Of a DNA stretch of 64,000 nt, positions 16,980 through 24,616 are shown one piece after another. Below the pieces are notes generated by a model. It had not been told where the DNA came from. It ran no database searches and was given only the letters and a program-made list of their open reading frames with translations. Source of the stretch: Chitinophaga parva. GTDB lineage: Bacteria > Bacteroidota > Bacteroidia > Chitinophagales > Chitinophagaceae. Positions within the stretch are counted from its first letter, which is position 1. Each line of letters begins with the position of its first letter. The DNA is taken from NCBI RefSeq assembly GCF_003071345.1, contig NZ_QCYK01000001.1, forward strand, positions 1,178,001-1,242,000. Reading direction: 5' to 3'. A program made the position numbers and the translations under genes.

Positions 16980-17600
16980 TCAGAAACTGGTCCATGCAGC
17001 TCCCACAGCTGTATCCCATCCAGACTTGCCGGTAACCGTTGTGTTGCCTTTTGCATCTGTACTATAATAGATCCAGCCAATGCGGATTGCTTTCAGTTTT
17101 ATCTTGGTGGTATTGCTTGCAGGGATGTCTGTGCAGCTTTCTACGATCAGGTTTTCCAGTATTACCTGGCGGGATACGACGGGTAAATTATTACCAACCC
17201 TGCTCGTTACGGAAATATCCAACCTGGACAAAGGAAATGTTTGCAGCGATTGGGTGGTTATTTTTCCCGTGGCAGCCGCGATAGGAGCACTTCCGGGGTT
17301 TGCGATGTTTTTTATAATGGGCTTTGCAGCAATGGATGGTTTGGGCTGTGTGGCGGTGGTCATCATATTCCTGAAGTCAGCCACATAAGCAGCCGTAGGC
17401 ACTTCAATTTCTATGGTCGCGGTATGATCAGATCCCCCGGTATAGTTGGTAATGATCAGTTGGTCCTCGTATCGCTTCATTGTAGAGGTGCCTTTAAGGC
17501 GGCTTCCATCGCCTTTGACCGCCTTGCCATAAATGGTTATGGACTGGGCAAACAGCGTAGTGGATATTGCCATCAACGCAATTATCAAAGTTGTTTTCAT
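16980..17600 (-). CDS. Sec-exported Hcp-like protein
   Basis: 206 residues starting at the ATG at 17600; the frame is open further upstream, but the signal peptide MKTTLIIALMAISTTLFAQ fixes the start. Two segments match the pattern of Hcp tube proteins: ITIYGKAVKGDGSRL with TATIEIEVPTAAY, and a C-terminal half with RQVILENLIVESC, KLKAIRIGWIYYSTDAKG and SGWDTAVGAAW (compare the usual KIEWTY...GGWD ending). A Pro/Ala-rich insert lies between. True T6SS Hcp lacks a signal peptide, and no other T6SS gene is nearby, so this is probably a relative with a different job (inference). The element at 17633-17682 precedes it. Confidence 0.7.
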   Translation of the reverse strand: MKTTLIIALMAISTTLFAQSITIYGKAVKGDGSRLKGTSTMKRYEDQLIITNYTGGSDHTATIEIEVPTAAYVADFRNMMTTATQPKPSIAAKPIIKNIANPGSAPIAAATGKITTQSLQTFPLSRLDISVTSRVGNNLPVVSRQVILENLIVESCTDIPASNTTKIKLKAIRIGWIYYSTDAKGNTTVTGKSGWDTAVGAAWTSF

Positions 17601-17632
17601 TGCTGATTTTTTTACTGGGTAATAACTTAAAT

Positions 17633-17682
17633 TAAAAGTAGCTTGGGAATACAGGTGGCGCAATCGTTAAAAAGGATGATTT
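17633..17682 (-). promoter_or_regulatory. Shared promoter element, copy 2
   Basis: In gene direction: TTTTTAACGAT, 21 bp, CTACTTTTA. It lies 32 bases before the ATG at 17600 and directly after the stop of the broken upstream gene. Box sequence and spacing match copies 1 and 3. Confidence 0.75.
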
Positions 17683-17683
17683 A

Positions 17684-18498
17684 TTATTTCAACATTTTTC
17701 TCAGCGCCTCAAAATCAAAATTCTTTTCAAAGGTTTTCAAAAGGTTTTTACCCCATTGATTTTCTTTTGCAATTTCATACCTGAATTGTATCTCGAATAA
17801 TATTGGCTTTATGGGGTCGCTGGTATCTCTACTCCAATAAGCGGGATTCAAAACATACAGTGCGTAAATGTTTTCTTCTTCGTTGTCGTAAAATTTTCCG
17901 GTTTCTTTTAACCGGTCGTTTGCATCTTTGGTTTTGTTGCCACCCGCCTCTATGGCCTGCTGTTGTAGCCAATCTTCACTTTTTGTTGCGAGGAGTGCTT
18001 TTAGCTTCGCTTTTCTTGCTTCGTATATTTCAGCATACATCGCTGTATGGGCTTGCCGGGTTTGTCTTTTCTGGTTTGCGAAATCGCTTTTATCTGTGGC
18101 AATTTTATTTATCGGGTCTTCTATGGTAAAACTAAAATTGGCTTTTTCTAATTCAAGATACTCCGGCATGTCTTGCAAATATTGTTTGCGGGAAACGGCT
18201 GTCAATAATGGAATGCCCTGTTGGGTAATGAGGTAATGCCTGTCAATCCACTGGTAGGATCTTTCCGGATGCGAATCATATCTGCCCCGCTTAATCAGTT
18301 TTCCACGTAGCCATTTCCGTTGTTGAGTGTAAGGAAATCGGTATGGTCGTCTTTATAATTATCGGGACGTCCCTGCAACACGGTTTGCGTTGTAAAATAT
18401 TTTGAAACCGCGCTCGGGCGTTTTGTCAATAACAACAGTTTGAGCGTGGCTGTTTTGCAAGGCTATACATGCAAAGAATACGGTAGCTATTTTTTCAT
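17684..18498 (-). pseudogene. Multiply frameshifted secreted protein gene
   Basis: The 3' part (from about 18330) encodes an intact stretch with YQWIDRHYLITQQGIP and a charged C-terminus ending FEALRKMLK. The 5' part continues the protein in other frames. At 18498 ATG AAA AAA TAG would read MKKIATVFFACIALQNSHAQ (a signal peptide) if one A were added to the run of six. A second frame then gives SKYFTTQTVLQGRPDNY and HTDFLTLNNGNGYVEN before a stop, after which the 3' frame takes over. At least two or three shifts are needed for about 270 residues. Family unknown. It could be a true pseudogene or sequencing error, though several shifts argue for decay. It lies 63 bp after the TPR gene. Confidence 0.7.
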
Positions 18499-18561
18499 TT
18501 CTATTTTCTTATTTATTACAAGGGCAGGGGGATATTTTTTAGCGCTTCGGTAGCTTCGAGA

Positions 18562-20754
18562 CTATTTCAGGAAACCACTGCCGAAACTTGTGAAGCCAGG
18601 GCCTGCGGCGTTGAATCCGCCGCTTACACTTACCGTCACTGAACCTAAATCCACAGAAGCGCCCCCGCCATAAGGGCCGCTGATGCCAGCCCCAGCCGCC
18701 CCTTGCACGGTGAGGTCAACAGGCGTCATATTGCCATCAAATTTGATCGTAGTTTCTACGGAAGCGCCGATTTTACCACCCAGGTTTTTGGTGATCTCAA
18801 ATTCTTTGTCTTTACCGGCTTTGGCAGACAGGCTATGCCCTGTGGTTTCCCAGGTTACCGGATCAATGCTCCGGTTATAAGTAAATTCACCCGCCTTTAG
18901 ATCTGCATAGATGGTGAATCCCTCACAATTCATTTTACCTGCAACTACTTTGGCATCAAACCCAAAATCCACTTCGCAATGTTCTCTTTCCCATTCCTGG
19001 ATTTTCCCTTTTGTTTTGAAGTCCTGTTTTAAATAGTCACCGCAGGGCTGGGATAAGCCGCCGTCCACATACACCGGAAAAAGAGAACGGAAACTATTTA
19101 AGTTGTTGAGGTAGCTGATATAGGCTGCATAATTTACGGCCGTCGGGTCTTGTATGGGCTGCAAGGCTATGGTATTCCAGAAAAGATATTCCTGTAAACG
19201 CTGGTTCATCAGGTCTTCCATGTTACGGACATACTGATTGTTGATTTCAGCCGATTTTTTCAGCCAGGCATTTTGCCTTTCGGTTTTTAACTGGCAGAGC
19301 TCTTTGTCAATTTGCATGGTCCGTATATTGGCAGCGCCCTTCCCTTCCCCGTCATCCAGTTTGCTTTTTTCATTTACAAGAGCGGCTATTTTATTGTCAT
19401 AATCCGTTTTCAATGATTGCTTCAGCTCAGTTACCCTTTGCAATCTGCCCGCGATTTCTTTGTTCATGCGGCTGATGTAGGAAACACTGTACTGCGGGTT
19501 GTCAATAGCGTTGAGCATAAAAGCTGCATGTGCCGTAAACGGAATAGTAAGCCCGGCTTTCATATCCCGCACCATTTTGGCAGCGCCTGGTTTACCTGCG
19601 TTCTCGGAGATCTGCTTTACCTGTGCCATCCGTTTATTCATGTTTTCCATCATTTGCTTTTCACCGTCCTTCTCAAATTCCTTACGGGCTTTCCCGGCAG
19701 CATTTATGGTAGCGTCCAGGTCTAGAAAGAACTTGTTGATATCGGCATATGTGGCCACCGCAGCCTCATAACTGTCTGGGATTTCAGGTACTATAAAGCG
19801 TTTGGTGATGCTATGGTCCTTATAGAATTGTTTAAAATTGTTATGGATGGATAGGTACATGCCGGACTTGTCTGCATTGGGCAATGCCTGCTGCAACAGG
19901 TTTATATTTTCGGCGGTGGCACCTCCGTGAGCAATGGCTTTTTCCAGGTAGCCTGCACAGGCGGCGCTATTGCCGTGTTGCTGCGCGATAAGCGCCAATG
20001 AGCGGTATGCTTCTGCATTGGCAGAATCTTTTGCTATTGCGGCAGTTAAAAATGGTTTTGCTTTCTCTACATTGCCCAGGCTGAGCCAGGCCTGGCCTGT
20101 ATTATTGGCGATAGTACCGCTGTTAGGCAATAATTTTTGCGCATACAGCAGTATGGGCAGCGACTTGTGCGCGTAGCCGGAAATAGTGAGCAGGCTGCCC
20201 AGGTTATTGAGGGAAACCATATCGTCGCTATTGGTAATGCAGGCGTTCAATAAAAGATAAAGGGCTTTATCCAGTTCATTGTGTGCCCAGAATACCATGG
20301 CATATTTACCGGTAGTTTCGCCTTTGTTCAACAGGTTTTTTACCGCGTTTTTACTTTCGGGTTTTATGAGTTTATCTGCTTCTGCAAAGATGGGAGACAG
20401 GTAAGCCGTAAGTTGTGCCTTGCTTTGGGGAGCGGCTGCAATCTTAAAGGCAGCAACTTTATCAGGAATAATTTCGGGGTCGGTACTGCGTTGCATAATA
20501 CCCGTGTTTCCTCTTGCATTGTAGTCCATCCCCTGCTGGGCATTTTGCATCGCTTTGGTGCCGCCCATTTTTCCCATCATATCCTCGAAATTTTTCCGCG
20601 CCTCGGGGCTCATGGCAGCCTTTATGGAATCTAATTCCTTTTGGGCCGCCACCATTTTTTTCCTGTCGGCTTCATATTGCTCTTTAGAAGGCTTTTGTGC
20701 CACTGTAAATGCCGGAATAATGATGGCTACTACCAGGAACAACGTTTTTTTCAT
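18562..20754 (-). CDS. Large exported TPR protein of unknown function
   Basis: 730 residues from the ATG at 20754; the longer frame to 20946 lacks a signal peptide, whereas MKKTLFLVVAIIIPAFTVAQ is a good one. An N-terminal charged helical region carries MMGKMGGTKAMQNAQQG. Tetratricopeptide-like repeats follow at about 200-350 (NNLGSLLTISGYAHKSLPIL, NTGQAWLSLGNVEKAKPFL, YRSLALIAQQHGN). A coiled-coil-like stretch is at about 430-540, and the C-terminus is Gly/Ser/Val-rich and beta-forming. It shares the promoter element (copy 3) with two other units and is divergent from the two-component system. It may be a scaffold for the small secreted proteins (inference). Confidence 0.8.
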   Translation of the reverse strand: MKKTLFLVVAIIIPAFTVAQKPSKEQYEADRKKMVAAQKELDSIKAAMSPEARKNFEDMMGKMGGTKAMQNAQQGMDYNARGNTGIMQRSTDPEIIPDKVAAFKIAAAPQSKAQLTAYLSPIFAEADKLIKPESKNAVKNLLNKGETTGKYAMVFWAHNELDKALYLLLNACITNSDDMVSLNNLGSLLTISGYAHKSLPILLYAQKLLPNSGTIANNTGQAWLSLGNVEKAKPFLTAAIAKDSANAEAYRSLALIAQQHGNSAACAGYLEKAIAHGGATAENINLLQQALPNADKSGMYLSIHNNFKQFYKDHSITKRFIVPEIPDSYEAAVATYADINKFFLDLDATINAAGKARKEFEKDGEKQMMENMNKRMAQVKQISENAGKPGAAKMVRDMKAGLTIPFTAHAAFMLNAIDNPQYSVSYISRMNKEIAGRLQRVTELKQSLKTDYDNKIAALVNEKSKLDDGEGKGAANIRTMQIDKELCQLKTERQNAWLKKSAEINNQYVRNMEDLMNQRLQEYLFWNTIALQPIQDPTAVNYAAYISYLNNLNSFRSLFPVYVDGGLSQPCGDYLKQDFKTKGKIQEWEREHCEVDFGFDAKVVAGKMNCEGFTIYADLKAGEFTYNRSIDPVTWETTGHSLSAKAGKDKEFEITKNLGGKIGASVETTIKFDGNMTPVDLTVQGAAGAGISGPYGGGASVDLGSVTVSVSGGFNAAGPGFTSFGSGFLK

Positions 20755-20769
20755 TTTGGGATTTTTCAA

Positions 20770-20820
20770 TAAAAATAGCCCGGTGGACGGGCGGTTCTTA
20801 TCGTTAAAAAAGATGATTTT
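20770..20820 (-). promoter_or_regulatory. Shared promoter element, copy 3
   Basis: In gene direction: TTTTTAACGAT, 21 bp, CTATTTTTA, ending 15 bases before the ATG at 20754. An imperfect fourth copy of the upstream box (ATCATTAAAAAGAATGA on the plus strand) lies near 20897-20913, closer to the sensor kinase. Confidence 0.75.
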
Positions 20821-20969
20821 TTGTCGGGGACGCGAATGGAGTATGCCATTTTCCAGTGCCCGATGCATGCTGTGGCTCTTTACCAGGCTATAAAAAATCA
20901 TTAAAAAGAATGAGAGGAAAAATATACCTTCAATAGTATTTTGCAACTGTTAAATTCCCAATTCCCCCA

Positions 20970-22916
20970 ATGCCTAAAAGATTATTTATACTATTGATTT
21001 GCCTGGCCGGCATAGCCACCCCGGCAAATTCTCAGGATGTAGATAAAAAGGACAGCTTGCTGAAAGTGTTAGCTACTGCAAAGGAGGACACCATGAAGGT
21101 GTCTGCATACCTTGAAATTGGGAACCTTTATGAATTGGATGATTTTCATGCGGCCGGATCCTACTATTGGAAAGCCTATCAGCTTAGTAAGAAGTTGAAC
21201 TACAAAGGTGGGGAGTTGAAATTTATTTCGAACTACACTTATCTTTTAAATGTCAATGGGCAATTTGATAGTTCGCTGCTGCTCAATAAACAGGCTATTC
21301 AGATAGCCAAATCGTTGAACGATAATGTAGCCCTTGCCAAATCATGGGCCAATACCGGGAATACCTTTCAATACATGGATGAATATGATAGTGCCGTGTA
21401 TTGTTACGAAGTTTCCATTAAGCTTTTTGAATCATCAGGCGATGTAGTAAAGATGGCCAGGATACAGGATGTGCTTCAAAATGCTTACATGAAGCTGGGC
21501 CAAAGCGACAAGGCATTGAAATTTGGAAAGGCTGCGGTTAGTATCTTACGCACTACTGATGATCTACCCTCATTGGGGCAGGCATTGTTAAATACGGCAA
21601 ATAGTTTTCAGTCCGTGGGGCAAACTGATTCTGCATTGACCTATTACGATGAAGCGTTGGCTATTTCCCGTAAAATAAATTATAAAAGACTGGAAGCACT
21701 CAGTTTGCTGGATATTGGCAATATTCATTTTCATCAGTATAATGCCGATAGTATGAAGCTGTACTATCAAAAATCTCTTGGGATCTTTGAGCAATTGGGC
21801 GACTTTGAAGGAGAATCCAATGCGCTGAGGGGTATAGCTCATTCTTACTTGCTGAAAAAGGATTTTGTAGCCGCGAGAAACAATATCGAAAAGGCCCTGG
21901 TAATTTCGGACAGCCTTGAATTGCTCTCTGAAAAGTACGAGAACCTGAAAAGCTTATCCAGTGTGTTGTATGCGACGCATGATATCGCAGGAGCCGAGCG
22001 TTGTTTGGACAGCGCCCAGGTGATCGAAGACAAATTTAGAGGCGATGAGATCCAAAAGAAAACGTTAAGCATTGAGAAGAGATTTGAAACCGAGAAAAAG
22101 GAAGCCCGGATCAAACTGCAACAAATACAGCTAAAACGAAGGACAGCCGTTATTTATTTTTTAATAGCAGGTGCAGTAGCGTTGCTGGTGATCCTTCTTT
22201 TATCTTACCGGAATTACTACCATCGTAAAAAATTGCAGCAGGCAAAAATTGATGAGCTGGAGGCGGAGAAGCAACTCACTGCTACAGAAGCTGTGCTGAA
22301 AGGCGAAGCGCAGGAACGCACCCGCCTGGCCAAAGACCTGCATGATGGACTGGGCGGAATGCTCAGTGGTATAAAACATTCATTGGGTAATATGAAAGAA
22401 AATCTGATCATGACACCTGATAATGCACAGGCGTTCGAAAGAAGCATAGATATGCTTGACAGCAGCATTAAAGAGATGCGGCGTGTGGCGCATAATATGA
22501 TGCCTGAAATGCTGTTGAAATATGGATTGGATACCGCCTTAAAGGAATTTTGTAATGACGTTACCCGCAGCGGAGCCGTCCATGCGCATTATCAATCACT
22601 GGGTTTGACTAATAGCCTGTTCGATCAAACAACAGCTGTTACAGTGTACCGCATTGTACAGGAATTGGTGAATAACGCCATTAAACATGCTGCAGCTAAA
22701 AATATTTTGGTACAAGTGCATCAATCCGCAGCAGAAAAATTGTTGACCATTACAGTGGAAGATGATGGCAAAGGGTTTGATACAGCGGTCCTGCAACAAG
22801 CGGCCGGCATGGGCTGGAAAAATATTCAAAGCCGGGTAGACTTTCTAAAGGGAAAATTAGACATCCGGTCTTCGCCGGGGAATGGCACATCTGCTTTAAT
22901 TGAGATCGCTGTTTAA
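20970..22916 (+). CDS. Membrane sensor histidine kinase with TPR sensor region (NarL/LuxR-type)
   Basis: 648 residues: a signal peptide (about 1-22), a periplasmic run of TPR repeats (about 40-360), a coiled linker, one membrane segment (about 388-410), a HisKA_3 domain with the phosphorylated His458 in KDLHDGLGGMLSGIKHSL, and a HATPase_c domain (about 545-648, with ELVNNAIKHAAAKN and DDGKGFD). This is the kinase class that pairs with LuxR-type regulators, and the next gene 9 bp downstream encodes one. It is divergent from the secreted-protein genes that carry the shared element, so they are likely targets (inference). Confidence 0.93.
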   Translation: MPKRLFILLICLAGIATPANSQDVDKKDSLLKVLATAKEDTMKVSAYLEIGNLYELDDFHAAGSYYWKAYQLSKKLNYKGGELKFISNYTYLLNVNGQFDSSLLLNKQAIQIAKSLNDNVALAKSWANTGNTFQYMDEYDSAVYCYEVSIKLFESSGDVVKMARIQDVLQNAYMKLGQSDKALKFGKAAVSILRTTDDLPSLGQALLNTANSFQSVGQTDSALTYYDEALAISRKINYKRLEALSLLDIGNIHFHQYNADSMKLYYQKSLGIFEQLGDFEGESNALRGIAHSYLLKKDFVAARNNIEKALVISDSLELLSEKYENLKSLSSVLYATHDIAGAERCLDSAQVIEDKFRGDEIQKKTLSIEKRFETEKKEARIKLQQIQLKRRTAVIYFLIAGAVALLVILLLSYRNYYHRKKLQQAKIDELEAEKQLTATEAVLKGEAQERTRLAKDLHDGLGGMLSGIKHSLGNMKENLIMTPDNAQAFERSIDMLDSSIKEMRRVAHNMMPEMLLKYGLDTALKEFCNDVTRSGAVHAHYQSLGLTNSLFDQTTAVTVYRIVQELVNNAIKHAAAKNILVQVHQSAAEKLLTITVEDDGKGFDTAVLQQAAGMGWKNIQSRVDFLKGKLDIRSSPGNGTSALIEIAV

Positions 22917-22925
22917 CTTATACGC

Positions 22926-23540
22926 ATGAAAACAAGGGTGTTTATAGTAGATGATCATTACATGGTAATAGAGGGCATCCGTTCCTTACTGCAAAATGAG
23001 AAGGATATCGAGTGGATGGGGCATGCTATGAATGCCGCATCCTGCCATGCCTTTTTAAAGCAACAGCAACCAGACGTTATACTGATGGATGTGAACCTGC
23101 CGGACGTGAGTGGCATTGAGCTCTGCAAAGAGGTCAGGCATCTTTTCCCATCTGTTTTTGTACTTGGCCTCAGCACATTTAACCAGCGGCCTGTTATTCA
23201 GAATATGATAGACAACGGGGCTTCCGGTTATATATTGAAAAACGCGACAAAAGAGGAGCTGCTGGAAGCAATAGATGCAGTGATGAAGGGAAGGAGTTTT
23301 TTGAGCTTTGATGCCGCGCTTTCCATGAAAGATTCAAACGATAAGCTTCCCCTGATCACCCGGCGCGAAAAGGAAATATTGCAACTCATCGCTGAAGGAC
23401 TTACCAATGCTGAAGTTGGCGAAAAACTTTTTATCAGCATCGCTACGGTAAATACTCATCGCAAAAGCCTGCTGGAAAAGTTTGGGGCAAAAAATACCGC
23501 TGCATTAATCAGCAAGGCAAGTAAGCGCGGCATCCTGTAA
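22926..23540 (+). CDS. NarL/LuxR-type response regulator
   Basis: 204 residues. The receiver domain (about 1-120) has acidic residues at the start (VFIVDDHYM) and the phospho-acceptor Asp55 in VILMDVNLPDVSG. The C-terminal LuxR helix-turn-helix (about 140-204) carries LITRREKEILQLIAEGLTN and the recognition region ISIATVNTHRKSLLEKFG. It is cotranscribed with the kinase (9-bp gap). It is the obvious candidate to bind the TTTTTAACGAT box upstream of the neighbouring genes (inference). Confidence 0.95.
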   Translation: MKTRVFIVDDHYMVIEGIRSLLQNEKDIEWMGHAMNAASCHAFLKQQQPDVILMDVNLPDVSGIELCKEVRHLFPSVFVLGLSTFNQRPVIQNMIDNGASGYILKNATKEELLEAIDAVMKGRSFLSFDAALSMKDSNDKLPLITRREKEILQLIAEGLTNAEVGEKLFISIATVNTHRKSLLEKFGAKNTAALISKASKRGIL

Positions 23541-23680
23541 GGATATGATCCGATTGCACGAGGTAATATCACACTGATCAAATGGTTTCTCAACGGCTCA
23601 CCCCGCTGAAAAGATGCCTTTGCGGCCTTAGCCGTTTGTGCGCATATTGGCTTATTTTGCATGGTAAATAAACCCTCCCC

Positions 23681-24298
23681 ATGCTCCAAAACCGCGTAGA
23701 TCCATACGGCCACCTGATCCGCACGCCCGCCCGTGGCGCGTGGATGGGCAACCGCGGCCTCCTGCACAATGAGCACCAGCAAATACAACGCACCTTCAAA
23801 CTCAAAGCATGGATCACCTGCGTACTGGAGTTTAAAGGCCGTAAACGCACCGTGATGGCGCCCCACCGCTACACAGAATTATTCTTCCCGGATGAAGCCA
23901 CCGCCTTCTCCGCCGGCCACCGCCCCTGTTTTGAATGCCGGCGCGCCGATGCCCAACGCTTTAAGGCCGCCTGGCTGCAGGGCAATCCTGATGCGGGTTT
24001 CAATGAGCAAACCTCCATCAATCATATCGACAACTTACTGCACGCAGAACGCATCAATAAAAAAGGGGAAAAGGTAACGTATGATGCCGCAGCAGGTACA
24101 TTGCCCGATGGTACATTTATCGTGTACAATGATCATCCGCATGTGATAGCCGGTGGTCAATTATATCCCTGGCACGCAACCGGCTATGGCACGGCAGTAC
24201 CATTGCCCGCAGGGCACATGGTGACGGTGCTTACGCCCCGCTCCATTGTAAATGCATTTAACGCAGGCTACCACCCGCAGCGCCAGCTGCCTGCATAA
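23681..24298 (+). CDS. Unrecognised cytoplasmic protein with a CxxC motif
   Basis: 205 residues, no signal peptide. Visible features are GNRGLLHNEH near residue 23, a HRPCFECRRADAQRF segment (CxxC, near 85-99) that could bind a metal, a helical NHIDNLLHAERINKKGEK segment, and a C-terminal HPHVIAGGQLYPWHATGYG. I do not recognise the family by name, although the pattern looks like a conserved hypothetical protein. Base composition returns to the GC-richer norm here, which marks the right edge of the AT-rich block. Confidence 0.75.
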   Translation: MLQNRVDPYGHLIRTPARGAWMGNRGLLHNEHQQIQRTFKLKAWITCVLEFKGRKRTVMAPHRYTELFFPDEATAFSAGHRPCFECRRADAQRFKAAWLQGNPDAGFNEQTSINHIDNLLHAERINKKGEKVTYDAAAGTLPDGTFIVYNDHPHVIAGGQLYPWHATGYGTAVPLPAGHMVTVLTPRSIVNAFNAGYHPQRQLPA

Positions 24299-24317
24299 GT
24301 ACACGTCTGACGCTCTG

Positions 24318-24428
24318 TTATCCGCAGCTTCAACTACCTGTAATGAATACGCTGATCAATCCCAGTTTATCCGCGCGTTTAAAGAGTTTGCAGGCTGCAC
24401 TCCCCGGCAAAAAAAAGACCGCCAATAG
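24318..24428 (+). pseudogene. C-terminal remnant of an AraC-family regulator
   Basis: The plus strand reads EYADQSQFIRAFKEFAGCTP then RQKKDRQ and a TAG stop at 24426. This is the second helix-turn-helix and end of an AraC-type DNA-binding domain (usual pattern YADQSHFIR.FK...G.TP..). Nothing upstream restores the rest of the domain, so only about the last 35 residues survive. Confidence 0.7.
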
Positions 24429-24463
24429 CAAACTATGGCGGCCGTTTTATATTGGGGCTCGAA

Positions 24464-24613
24464 TCAATGAATGAACAGGCTATTAACGGTGGTGCCAGTG
24501 GTATGGCCACTGCCCGTCTTGGCATCATTGCCATCCGTAAGGTGTTCCCAATGCCCGGTGGGCACCCCGCTCACCACCAGCCACAGGTAAGTAGTACGGT
24601 GGTTTTTGGGGAG
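24464..24613 (-). pseudogene. C-terminal remnant of a secreted protein, in frame behind susD
   Basis: After a double stop (TAA TAG) at the end of susD, the same frame stays open for 49 codons and reads TTYLWLVVSGVPTGHWEHL and on to a stop at 24464. It has the look of the end of a secreted beta-sandwich protein; from memory it resembles DUF6055-like ends (YLW.VV.GAP..HW.H..D.N), which I cannot test. It has no start and is probably what is left of a deleted enzyme or accessory gene of this locus. Confidence 0.4.
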
Positions 24614-24616
24614 CTA

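Noticed and set aside
16980..17600. A type VI secretion locus
   Set aside because: Only an Hcp-like protein is present; no sheath, baseplate, VgrG or ClpV genes are seen in the window.
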